Below, piece by piece: positions 32,985-45,439 of a stretch of 64,000 nucleotides of DNA. Under the pieces are notes generated by a model that had not been told where the DNA came from, ran no database searches, and saw nothing but the letters and a program-made list of their open reading frames with translations. The stretch's first letter is position 1; every line of letters starts with the position of its first letter. The position numbers and the translations under genes were made by a program. The stretch comes from Panopea generosa (taxonomy: Eukaryota > Mollusca > Bivalvia > Adapedonta > Hiatellidae). Location of the stretch: positions 14,498,787 through 14,562,786 of the forward strand of contig CM055895.1 of the NCBI GenBank assembly GCA_029582155.1, written 5' to 3'.

Positions 32985-33140
32985 CTCAGTAAATTTGAAC
33001 CCTCATATGCAGAAGTTATTTGCGGACGGATGGTGGTTCCATTTATACTTAATCTTATGTCTTCATCCACAAATATAACTGGATATACCATACAAAACCT
33101 GTTGTGTGTTAGAAATGGCATTCAATCCCTTATATGATTA
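32985..33140 (+). mobile_element. SINE-like family F copy
   Basis: 'agttatttgcggacggatgg', 'aactggatatacc' and 'gaaatggcattcaatccctt' match the element at 2625-2825. Confidence 0.6.
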
Positions 33141-33291
33141 ATGCTTTAATACAACAATTGACATCTATGACATCATTCAAATATTGTGATGCACCATGTT
33201 AAATATTATGTAATGTTTTTATTACATGTCATTTTAAATGTCATAAGGTTTCTTAATTCTTATCATGACATAATTAAATTTCATATCCTAT

Positions 33292-36060
33292 CATAGTTAT
33301 ATGATGTCATACTTGCCATGGTTATATAATGTCATACTTGTCATAGTTATATAATGTCATACTTGTCATAGTTAAATAATGTCATATTTATCATAGTTAT
33401 ATAATGTCATACTTGTTAAAGTTATCATATAATGTCATATTAATCATAGTTATATAATGGCATACGTGTTATCGTTATATTATGTCATATTTTTCATAAT
33501 TATATAATGTCATACGTGTCATAGTAATATAATGTCATACTTGTCATGATCATATATTGTCATTCGTGTCATTGTAATGTATTATGATACTTGTCATAGT
33601 TATAAGATATCATACATGTCATAGTTATTTAATGTCATACTTGTCATATTTCTTTAATGTCATACTTGTCACAGTTAAATATTGTCAAACATGTCATAGC
33701 TATCTAATGTCACAGTTATATAATGGCATTATAGTCATATTTATTAAATGGCATACTTGTCATAGTTATTTTATGCCAGACTTGTCAAAGTTATATAATG
33801 CCATACTAGTCATAGTTATATAATGTCATACTTGTCATAGTTATTTAATGTCATACATGTCATATTTGTATAATGTCATACTTGTCACATTTATATAATG
33901 GCATACATGTCATAGTTATACAATGTCTTACTAGTCACAAATATATAATGTCATACTAGCCATATTTATATCATGTCATACTTGTCATATTTATAAATTA
34001 TAATGTCATACTTGTCATAGTTATACAATATCATACTTGTCACAGTTATTTAATGCCATACTTGTCATGGTAATATAATGCAATATGGGTCATATTTATA
34101 TAATGTCATATTCGTCACATTTATATAATGTCATACATGTCATAGTTATATAATGTCATACTAGTCACTGATATATAATGTCATACTAGCCATATTTATA
34201 TAATGTTATACTTGTCATATTTATATAATGTCATACTTGTCATAGTTATATAATGTCATTCTTGTCATAGTTATATAATGTCATACTTGTCATAGTTATA
34301 TTATGTCAAACTTGTCATAGTTATACAATATCATACTTGTCATAGTTATTTAATGCCATACTTGTCATGGTAATATAATGCAATATAGTCATAGTAAAAT
34401 AATGTCATACTTGTCACAGTTACGTATTGAATTACTTGTCATAGTTATTTTATGCCAGGGTTTTCATAGTAATATAATGTGATTCGTGTCATAGTCATAT
34501 AATATCATAATTGTCATAGTTCTATAATGTGATACTTGTCATAGTTATATAATTTTATACATGTCATTGTTATATAATACCATACTTGTAATAGTTATAC
34601 AATGCCATACTTGTCATAGTTATGTAATACCATACATGTCACAGTTGTATAATGTCATACTTTTCACAGTTATATAATGTCATACTTGTCACAGTTATAT
34701 AATGTCAAAATTGTCATATCTATATAATATCATACTTGTCATTGTTATATACTGTCAAAATTGTCATAGTTATATAATGTCATACTTGTCATATTTATAT
34801 ACTGTCATACTTGTCTTAGTATATAATGTCATACTTGTCTTAGTATATAATGTCATACGTGTCATAGTTATATAATGCCATAATTGTCATAGTTATATAA
34901 TGTCATACGTGTCATAGTAATATAAGTTCATACTTGTCATAGTTATATAATGTCATACTTGTCATAGTTGTACCATGTCATACGTGTCATAGTTATATAA
35001 GTTCATACTTGTCATAGTTATATAAGTTCATACTTGTCATAGTTATAAAATGGCAAACTTTTCATAGTTATTTAATGCCATGCTTATCAAAGTTATATAA
35101 TTCCATACATGTCATAGTTATAAAATGCCATACTTGTCATAGTTATTTAATGACATAGATGTCATAGTTATATAATTTCATACTTGTCATAGTTATATAA
35201 TATCATACATGTCATAGTTATGTAATGTCATACTTGGCATAGTTATTTAATGCCATACTTGTCACAGTTATATAATTTCATAAATGTCATAGTTATATAA
35301 TGCCATACTTGTCATAGTTATATAAATAAATGCATGTCATAGTTATATAATTTCATACTTGTTTAAGTTATAGAATGGCATACATATCATAGTTATATGA
35401 TATCATACTTGTCATAGCTATATAATGTCATACTTGTCAAAGTTATATAATGCCATACGTTTCATAGTTATATAATGTAATACTTGTCACAGGTATATAA
35501 TGTGATACTTGTCATAGTTATAAAATGCCATACGTGTCATAGTTATATAATGTGATACTTGTCATAGTTATATAATGTCATACATGTCATAGTTATATAA
35601 TGCCATCAATGTCATATTTATATAATGTCATACTTGTCATAGTTATATAATGTCATACTTGTCATAGTTATATAATGTCATAGTTATCATAGTTTTATAA
35701 TGTCATAATTGTTAAAGTTATATAATGCCATACGTGTCATAGTTATATAATGCCATACATGTCATAGTTATATAATGCTTTATATGTCAAAGTCATATTA
35801 TGCCATACGTGTCATAGTCATATAATGTCACAATTGTCATAGTTATATAATGTCATACGTGTTATAGTTATATATTGTGATATTTGTCATAGGTATATAT
35901 TGTGATACTTGTCATAGTTATATAATGTCATACATGTCATAGTTATATAATGTCATACTTGTCATAGTTATATAATGTCATACTTGTTATAGTCATAATT
36001 ATAATGTCATACGTGTCATAGTTATATGATATCATGCATGTAATTGTCATATTATGTCTC
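33292..36060. repeat. 25-bp AT-rich tandem satellite (about 110 copies)
   Basis: The unit is 'gtcatagttatataatgtca' plus 'tactt'. Most copies differ from the consensus at a few positions and there is no strong higher-order order. Short inverted words (atgtca/tgacat-like) recur in every unit. It lies about 700 bp upstream of the noggin-like exon, in that gene's intron or 5' flank. Confidence 0.95.
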
Positions 36061-36309
36061 ACAACCGTAGTAATTCATCGTTCATGTTACACGAGTATGT
36101 ATACTGTATGTCATACTTTTTGTTCTCTCACTATATATCATTATACGTGTATAAATATTTGAAACAAATGCAAATAAAGAACATGGCACTACACAGTCGG
36201 TACCTGTATTGTGAAAACAGTGGTTTCCCACAATATTATCTCATTGTTCAAATGATGCTTATTTTTATATTTTTTATATGAGGGTGTTGCACATTTCTTG
36301 ACATCAGTA

Positions 36310-39300
36310 TTTCAGTTATATAACGGCGGTTAACAAATGTCAGCATCGTTCCCACGATAATCTACAGTTATGTAACGGCGGTTAACACACGTAAGCATCG
36401 TTCCAAGAATCCGCTACAGCTATGTAACGGCTGTTAACACACGTAAGCATCATTCCCAGGATTCTCTACAGTTATATAAAGGCGGTTAACACACGTAAGC
36501 ATCGTTCGCAGGATCCTCTACAGTTAAGTAACGGCGGATGACACTCGTAAGCATCGTTCGCAGGATCCTCTACAGTTAAGTAACGGCGGATAACACTCGT
36601 AAGCATCGTTCGCAGGATCATGTACAGTTACGTAACGGCGGTTAACACACGTAAGCATCGTTCGCAGGATCCTCTACAGTTATATAAAGGCTATTGACAC
36701 ACGTAAACATCGTTCGCAGTATACTCTGTAGTTATATAACGGCGGTTGACACACGTATGCATCGTTCCCAGGATCCTCTACTTCTATATAACAGCGGTTG
36801 ACACACGTAAGCATCGTTAGCAGGATCGTCTACAGTTATATAACGGCGGTTGACACACGTAGACATCGTTTGCAAGATCCTCTGCAGTTATATAACGGCG
36901 GTTGACACACGTAAACATCGTTTGCAAGATCCTCTGCAGTTATATAACGGCGGTTGACACACGTAAACATCGTTTGCAAGTTCCTCTGCAGTTATATAAC
37001 GGCGGTTGACACACGTAAACATCGTTTGCAAGATCCTCTGCAGTTATGTAACGGCGGTTGACACACGTAAACATCGTTTGCAAGATCCTCTGCAGTTATG
37101 TAACGGCGGTTGACACACGTAAGCATCGTTCGCAGGATCCTCTGCAGTTATGTAACGGCGGTTGACACACGTAAGCATTGTTCCCAGGATCCTCTAAAGT
37201 TATATAACGACGGTACACACACGTAAGCATAGTTCCCAGGATCCTCTACAGTTATATAACGGCGGTTAACACACGTAAGCATCGTTCCTAGGATCCTCTA
37301 CAGTTACGTAACGGCGGTTAACACACGTAAGCATCGTTCCTAGGATCTTCTACAGCTATGTAACGGCGGTTAACACACTTGGCATCGTTCTCAGGATCCT
37401 TTACAGTTATATAACGGCGATTAACACATGTAAGCATCGTTCGCAGGATCCTCTACAGTTACGTCACGGCGGTTAACACATGTTAACTTCGTTCCCAGAA
37501 TCCTTTACAGTTACGTAACGGCGGTTAACACACATAAGCATCGTTCCCATGATCCTCTACAGTTATATAACGACGGTTAACACACGTAAGCACCGTTCCC
37601 AGGATCCTCTACAGTTATATAACGACGGTTTACACACGTACGTATCGTTCCCAGGATCCACTACATTTACATTACGCCGGTTAACAGACGTAAGCACTGT
37701 TCCAAGCATCCTCTGCAGTGATATAATGAACAAGCAAGTATCGTTCCCAGGATCCTTTACAGTTACGTAATGGCGGTTAACACACGAAAGCACCGTTCGC
37801 AGGATCCTTTACAGGATCCTCTACAGTTACGTAACGGCGGTTAACACACGTAAGCATCGTTCCCAGGATCCTTTACAGGATCCTCTACAGTTACGTAACG
37901 GCGGTTAACAAACGTAAGCATCGTTCCCAGGATCCTTTACAGTTACGTAACGGCGATTAACACACGTTTGCATCGTACCCAGGAACCTTTACAGGATCCT
38001 CTACAGTTACGTAACGGCGGTTAACACACGTAAGCATCGATCCCAGGATCCTTTACAGGATCCTCTACAGTTACGTAACGGCGGTTAACACACGAAAGCA
38101 CCGTTCGCAGGATCCTTTACAGGATCCTCTACAGTTACGTAACGGCGGTTAACACACGTAAGCATCGTTCCCAGGATCCTTTACAGGATCCTGTACAGTT
38201 ACGTAACGGCGGTTAACAAACGTAAGCATCGTTCCCAGGATCCTTTACAGTTACGTAACGGCGGTTAACACACGAAAGCACCGTTCGCAGGATCCTTTAC
38301 AGGATCCTCTACAGTTACGTAACGGCGGTTAACACACGTAAGCATCGTTCCCAGGATCCTTTACAGGATCCTCTACAGTTACGTAACGGCGGTTAACAAA
38401 CGTAAGCATCGTTCCCAGGATCCTTTACAGTTATGTAACGGCGATTAACACACGTTTGCATCGTACCCAGGAACCTTTACAGGATCCTCTACATTTACGT
38501 AACGGCGGTTAACACACGTAAGCATCGTTCTCAGGATCCTTTACAGGATCCTCTACAGTTATGTAACGTCGGTTAACACACGTAAGCATCGTTCCCAGGA
38601 TCCTTTACAGGATCCTCTACAGTTACGTAACGGCGGTTAACACACGTAAGCATCGTTCCCAGGATCCTTTACAGGATCCTCTACAGTTATGTAACGTCGG
38701 TTAACACACGTAAGCATCGATCCCAGGATCCTTTACAGGATCCTCTACAGTTACGTAACGGCGGTTAACACACGTAAGCATCGTTCTCAGGATCCTTTAT
38801 AGTTACGTAACGGCGGTTAACACACGTAAGCATCGTTCTCAGGATCCTTTACAGGATCATCTACAGTTACGTAACGTCGGTTAACAAACGTAAGCATCGT
38901 TCTCAGGATCCTTTACAGGATCCTCTACAGTTATGTAACGGCGGTTAACACACGTAAGCATCGTTCTCAGGATCCTTTACAGTTACGTAACGGCGGTTAA
39001 CACACGTAAGCATCGATCTCAGGATCCTTTACAGGATCCTCTACAGTTATGTAACGGCGGTTAACAAACGTAAGCATCGTTCTCAGGATCCTTTACAGGA
39101 TCCTCTACAGTTATGTAACGGCGGTTAACACACGTAAGCATCGTTCTCAGGATCCTTTACAGGATCCTCTACAGTTATGTAACGGCGGTTAACACACGTA
39201 AGCATCGTTCTCAGGATCCTTTACAGGATCCTCTACAGTTATGTAACGGCGGTTAACACACGTAAGCATCGTTCTCAGGATCCTTTACAGGATCCTCTAC

Positions 39301-41122
39301 AGTTATGTAACGGCGGTTAACACACGTAAGCATCGTTCTCAGGATCCTTTACAGGATCCTCTAGTTATGTAACGGCGGTTAACACACGTAAGCATCGTTC
39401 TCAGGATCCTTTACAGGATCCTCTACAGTTATGTAACGGCGGTTAACACACGTAAGCATCGTTCTCAGGATCCTTTACAGGATCCTCTACAGTTATGTAA
39501 CGGCGGTTAACACACGTAAGCATCGTTCTCAGGATCCTTTACAGGATCATCTACAGTTACGTAACGGCGGTTAACACACGTAAGCATCGTTCTCAGGATC
39601 CTTTACAGGATCATCTACAGTTACGTAACGGCGGTTAACACACGTAAGCATCGATCTCAGGATCCTTTACAGTTATAAAACGGCGGTTAACACACGTTCC
39701 CAGGATCCTCTACGGTTACGCAGCGGCGGTTAACACACATAAGCATCGTTCCCAGGATCCTCTACTTAACGCAACGGCGGTTAACACACATAAGCATCGT
39801 TCCCAGGATCATCTACAGTTATATAACGGCGCTTACACACGTAAGCATCGTTCGCAGGATCATCTACAGTTATATAACGGCGGTTAACACACGTAAGCAC
39901 CGTTCGCATGATTTTCTACAATTGTAACAATAACGGCGGTTAACATACGTAAGCATTGTTCACAGGATCCTCTACAGTTACGTAACAGCGACTAACAAAC
40001 ATAAGCATGGCTCCCAGGATCCTTTACAGTTACGTAACAGCGGTTAACACACGTAAGCATCGTTCGCAGGATCCTTTACAATTATATAACGGCGGTTAAC
40101 ACACGTAAGCATCGTTCGCAGGATTTTTACAGTTATATAACGGCGGTTAACACACGTAAGCACCGTTCGCAGGATATTTTACAGTTATATAACGGCGGTT
40201 AACACACGTTAACATCGTTCCCAAGATCCTTTACAGCTACGTAACGACGGTTAAAACACGTAGGCATCGTTCGCAGGATCCTCCACAGTTATATAACGAC
40301 GGTACACACACGTAAGCATCGTTCCCAGGATCCTCTACAGTTATATAACGGCGGTTAACGCACGTAAGCATCGTTCAAATGATCCTCTACAATTGTTATA
40401 TAACGGCGGTTAACACACGTAATCAATGTTCCCAGGATCCTCTACATTTACATAACGGCGTTTAACACTCGTAAGCACCGTTCCAAGGATCTTCTACAGT
40501 TACGTAACGGCGGTTAACACACGTAAGCATCGTTCGCAGGATCCTTTACAGTTACATAAGGGCGGTTGACACACGTAAGCATCGTTCCCAGGATCCTCTA
40601 CAGCTATGTAACGGCGGTTAACACACGAAAGCACTGTTCGCAGGATCCTCTATAGTTACATAACGGTATTAATCACATGTAAGCACCGTTCCCTGAATCG
40701 TCTACAGTTACATAACGGCGGTTAACACACGTAAGCATCGTTCGCAGGATCTTCTACAGTTACGTTACCGCGGTTAACACACGTAAGCATCGTTCCCAGG
40801 ATCGTCTACAGTTACGTTACGGCGGTAAACACACGTAAGCATCGTTCGCAGGATCCTCTATATTGATATAACGGCGGTAAACACACGTAAGCATCGTTCG
40901 CAGGATCCTCAACATTTATATAAGGGCGGTTAACACACGTAAGCATCGTTCGCAGGCTCCTCTACATTTATATAACGGCGGTTGACACACGTAAGCATCA
41001 TTCGCAGGATCTTTTACATTGATATAACGGCGGTAAACACACGTAAGCATCGTTTGCAGGATCCTCTACTGTTACGTAACGGCGGTTAACACACGTAAGC
41101 ATCGTTCGCAGTATCCTAGTTC
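36310..41122. repeat. 52/65-bp CpG-rich satellite with BamHI sites (about 85 copies)
   Basis: The basic 52-bp unit contains 'cagttacgtaacggcggtta', 'acacacgtaagcatcgttc' and 'ccaggatcctcta'. From about 37800 to 39660 most units are about 65 bp because 'aggatcctttac' is duplicated before 'aggatcctctac'. Every unit carries up to three palindromes (GTTACGTAAC, GTTAAC, AGGATCCT) and four to six CpGs, in contrast with the AT-rich, CpG-poor surroundings. Units at 39080-39540 are nearly identical, so the array is most recently homogenised there and older at its edges. Confidence 0.96.
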
Positions 41123-41424
41123 TAGCCGGGTTAGCAGTACCAGACACGCGTCATATCTTTATCTTTGCATGTTTTTCATAAATTCATTGCCGTTATACAA
41201 GGTTCGTGACCAATCATCACCTATTGGTGGAGATTCAAGTTAATGGCCCTAGGTTGACAGTCAGACAAGTTGCCGTTCAAGCAAGCCGTGCCTGGCGGTA
41301 TCTTATCCGTATGCTAGTATTTAAATATTTGTAGTGGAAGTACATTGAAAAAGCCTTCAAAATAATACATTTTTGTAATTGTTTTGAGAACTGATTATCA
41401 AAAATAAATATTTTACTAGTTTTT
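41123..41424. other. unique spacer, nothing recognised
   Basis: This is a short non-repetitive stretch between the 52-bp satellite and the AAC-rich microsatellite. No exon is seen. Confidence 0.35.
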
Positions 41425-41459
41425 GTGATAATAATACTAACAAAAATAAGAGATTACTA

Positions 41460-41607
41460 CAAAAATCAACACTACAACAACAACAACAACAGCAAAAACA
41501 ACATCAATAACAACAACAATTACAACAACATCAACATCTATAACAACAATAACAACAACAACAGCAACAACAACAACAACAACAATAATATTAATAATAA
41601 CATCAAT

Positions 41608-41641
<34 letters not shown>

Positions 41642-42000
41642 CCAATTATAATAATAACAACAATAACAACAATAATAACATCACTAACAACAACAACAAC
41701 GATAATAAAATCAATAACAACAATAACAACAATAACAATAATTATCTTACAACAACATCAACATCTATAACAACAATAACAACAACAACAACAACAACAA
41801 CAACAATAATATTAATAATAACATCAATAACAACAACAACAACAATAACAATAATAATAACATCAATAAAACAACAACAACAACAACAACAACAACACCA
41901 ATTATAATAATAACAACAATAATAACATCACTAACAACAACAACAACGATAATAAAATCAATAACAACAATAACAACAATAACAACAATAACAATAATTA
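41460..42000. repeat. (AAC/AAT)n compound microsatellite with a 231-bp internal duplication
   Basis: Nearly all codons in one plus-strand frame read AAC or AAT, so the 160-residue Asn-rich open frame is a microsatellite artefact. The marker 'acaacaacatcaacatctat' appears at 41522 and again at about 41753, followed by the same order of interruptions. A block of about 231 bp was therefore duplicated in tandem. Confidence 0.95.
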
Positions 42001-42084
42001 TCTTCAATTAAAACGTGTCATGTGTATAAAAGGAAACACGATAATATTGAAACTGATTTGACTGGTGTTTTTTATACTATTAAT

Positions 42085-42250
42085 TTTAGCCCAATTACCA
42101 AGTAAGCTCATGTGCACGGTTCTGTGGTCCTTTTCCTGGGTAGAACCAGTAGTAAGTGTTGTTTTTAAAAGACATTGGTCGAGCCGGAGATCGAACACCG
42201 ACCTCTTCCGTGAGCGACCAACACTATATCCACTGCACTATCATCTGGCC
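42085..42250 (-). mobile_element. SINE family G, inverted copy
   Basis: 'gagatcgaacaccgacctct' (B-box complement), 'tatatccactgcacta' (A-box side) and 'gggtagaaccagtagtaagt' match 29005-29190. Confidence 0.65.
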
Positions 42251-42489
42251 ATTTTCCCACATCTTTGAACATATACCCATATAGGGATATTAATCTCAGA
42301 GTATATCTTAAACTTCATATCTATGACATAACTATATAACGGTAGTTATAAAACTAGCGACGCAATGTTAGTTTTTGAAAATACGATTAAAAAGTCTTTA
42401 ATTTGATATTTCCTCAGATGTTTTCGAATAAAAGTAAATTATACTTCTGCAAATTACAAAGTGTGTGTGGAGGGGATGAGATTTCTTTA

Positions 42490-42625
42490 GTTTTAACTTA
42501 TTTATTTTAATTCTAATGTGAAACAATTTACTACAGTATTGCAAAAGATACAAGTCACGCTTGAAGTATTCCTTAATAGAACCTTGCGAGAAAAGTGCCT
42601 TGCTAGAGAACACAGATATAGATTC
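42490..42625 (-). mobile_element. SINE family C, partial inverted copy
   Basis: 'taacttatttattttaattc', 'gtgaaacaatttac' and 'aaagtgccttgctagag' match the 3' half of the element at 63288-63490. The tRNA-like head is missing. Confidence 0.6.
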
Positions 42626-42939
42626 TTTGCAACCATTTGGCGCAGTTATGCCCTTTCCCAGAATAAATAAAAATTGAGGGATAACATATTAATCGCAGTA
42701 TTTAATTTCATACTTGAATCATAAAAATATACTTAAAACCAGGGTTAAGTGAAAATCCATGAAAATTGTGATGTAACCCCTCAAAATACGACTATAATGT
42801 GTAGACACCTACACGCTAGGTCAAATATAAAGTATACAATGTTGGCTATGTGGATTACAATTCATCGAATAGTAGCACACTAGCAAATCTTTGATTTAAT
42901 TTATTCACATTATGACTATTGCTTTTAAGTAAACTTAAA

Positions 42940-43640
42940 CGAACGAATAGCATGTGACAGGAAAGAAGCAAATCATTGATTTCATTATTTCACATTTTTT
43001 AAATCACTAGTATTTCTTTTAACCTAAACGCACGAATATCATGTGACAGAATAGGAGCGAATCATTGATTTCATTATTTCACATTTTTTAAATAGTTCTT
43101 TTAACCTAATCTCACGAATATCATGTGACGGGAAAGGAGCGAATCATAAATTTCATTATATCACATTTTTTAAATATTTTTTAACCTTAACGCACGAATA
43201 TCATGTGACAGGAAAGGAGCAAATCATTGATTTCATTATTTTAATTTTTTAAAATATTTCTTTTAACCTAAACGCACGAATATCATGTGACAGGAAAGAA
43301 ACAAATCATTGATTTCATTATTTCACATTTTTTAAAAGTTCTTTTAACCTAATCGCACGAATATCATGTGACGGGAAAGGAGCGAATCATTAATATCATT
43401 ATATCACATTTTTAAAATATTTTTTTAACCTAAACGCACGAATATCATGTGTTAGGAAAGGAGCAATGATTGATTGATTCAATTATTTCACATTTTTTAG
43501 ATATTTCTTTTAGCCTAACCGCACAAATAGTATGTGATGGTGAAAGAGCAAATAATTTATTTCATTTATGCACACTATAAATACTGCTGTTAACCTCAAC
43601 GCACGAATGTCGTGAGACGGGAAATGAGCAAATGGCTGTT
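42940..43640. repeat. about 82-bp tandem repeat (8 copies)
   Basis: Units contain 'cgcacgaatatcatgtgaca', 'ggaaaggagcaaatcattga' and 'tttcattatttcacattttt'. The outer copies are the most diverged. Confidence 0.92.
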
Positions 43641-43644
43641 TCAC

Positions 43645-44680
43645 TAATTCATACTTTACCTAAATGACAGTTGCTATCTCAATATACCGGGTAACATATT
43701 AGTCCACAGAATTTAATGAATGAATAATTAATCAACGGAATTTTACGGCACGTCGACTCATAAACGGGCAATGATGTGCTAGCAAAGTTTAATACACGTG
43801 ATGATGCCAGTAATACATTAAATAAATATCAGTTTAAACATATTTTATTACTTATGTTACAGAAAATTAACATCACATGATAATACATATTTATATATAA
43901 TAAATATGGATAAAAATACATCTAAATGTAACTTACAAACGTCAACATGTTATAGCCACTCCGAGATAAAACCACCACCGTTCAAAACAACTTGTACACT
44001 GTTTCTAAAACGTCAGTAAATGATGCTCACACGTAAAACCGAACAGCGTTCGGACTGTTGAATCAAATTAATTCTCAGTTCTTAAGAAGTCGTAAATGAA
44101 CGTTCGTTTACTCTTTATTGCATCATAGCAAGTAAGTAAACAGACGCATGCTGGTGCGCGCATGGCGTTGTTCCATAAAAATATAACAGAATGAGATTTT
44201 GCCAAACTATTAACATGGCAGAGCGCAAAATGCTAGACAATGTTAGACACCGGAAGCTTCTGCGAACTTTCTCAAACAATTGGGAATAGTGTTAGGTTTC
44301 GTGTTCTGCTGAATTAAGCATGAAACAAGAGAAATGATTATTGCTCTGTTCGTTTGATAAGGGAATTGCACTTTCTTTTTCACATTTTATTTAATTTATA
44401 AAAATATCAGTTTTGTTTTAATACCTGTGTGAGGGTGGTGGTGTTTTGTGGGAGTGTGTATATGGGGAAGGGGTCATACCAGTCATAGGTCCATGAGAAA
44501 CTTGGGTTAAAAAACAAGACATACTAATACACAATCTGTAATATTTCATTCTTTACGTATTATTGTTCAGCAATATAATTCACGCTGACTTTCGTCAGGG
44601 AAAATAGAAAAAATAAGCTATGCCTTCGTTTAAGTTTCAGAAGGAACTACTCGTGATAATTGCACCATATCAAAACGTTA
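43645..44680. other. non-repetitive spacer, nothing recognised
   Basis: I see no convincing exon on either strand and no repeat family match. 43960-44300 is somewhat less AT-rich and contains 'gcatgctggtgcgcgcatgg'. Confidence 0.35.
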
Positions 44681-44685
44681 AATAC

Positions 44686-44730
44686 AGTGTTGTTGTTGTT
44701 GTTGTTGTTGCTGTTGTTACTGTTGTTGCT

Positions 44731-44761
<31 letters not shown>

Positions 44762-44800
44762 TTGTTGTTGCTGCTGCTGCTGTTGCTGTTGTTGTTGTTT
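44686..44800. repeat. (GTT)n/(GCT)n trinucleotide microsatellite
   Basis: GTT units are mixed with GCT and ACT. The Leu-rich and Val-rich frames here are artefacts. Confidence 0.97.
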
Positions 44801-44897
44801 TACAAAATTAAGTCAATTAGCCTAGATCTGCGACATGAATATAAGTGAACAAATTACCCAATTATGGCAATGATCGGCACGAGATCATCGTCGATTT

Positions 44898-45430
44898 TAA
44901 AGGGAATTTATCAGGATTTTTCAAAATATTTAATTTGGCTATAAACGTTGTTTCCCAATATGTCATGCCTCTGTATACACAATGACCCCGTATATCCAAA
45001 TGAATATCCATTTAAACATGCCAAACTAAGATATTTCCTAACTTGGGCTACGCATCTAGGTTAGACTAAAATAGATTTCCCGCTTAAGATTGCAACATAT
45101 TTTGTGACGTATTAAATGATCACGTGATTTCATTTGGATTTTAATTTAATCCGTTCTACAGAGTCTCACGTAATAAAATGGTTTCATCTTAGAAAAGGTC
45201 CGAATGACCACGTGAATGTCGTCAAGCAGTAGTTAAGTGTTGCCTATTTTTAGAATAAGAATTTCGTTTGAAGTTTACCACTCTAATTTTAATATAATTG
45301 ATTTTGTCACGTTTTGGTGGATTTGATATACCAAACAATTCGGATTTTATCTATTAATGAAAATTAAATGCTTTTTTATCAATTTTAAAATAATTTTATT
45401 TTTTAAGACATTTATAGCATTTTTTCCGGA
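44898..45430 (+). repeat. interspersed repeat, family E, copy 4
   Basis: 'agggaatttatcaggatttt', 'taaacatgccaaactaagat', 'tcctaacttgggctacgc', 'gattttaatttaatccg' and 'cacgttttggtggatttga' are collinear with 12836-13340. Confidence 0.75.
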
Positions 45431-45439
45431 TATGTGACC

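Noticed and set aside
36310-41122. Regularly spaced repeats resembling a CRISPR array
   Set aside because: The sequence between repeated words is itself repeated, so there are no unique spacers. The host is a eukaryote with no cas genes nearby.
36310-41122. Centromeric satellite
   Set aside because: The array is under 5 kb and flanked by genes and other unrelated arrays. Nothing in the sequence links it to centromere function.
41425-41907. 160-residue Asn-rich open frame
   Set aside because: It is an (AAC/AAT)n microsatellite. The flanks show no coding sequence.
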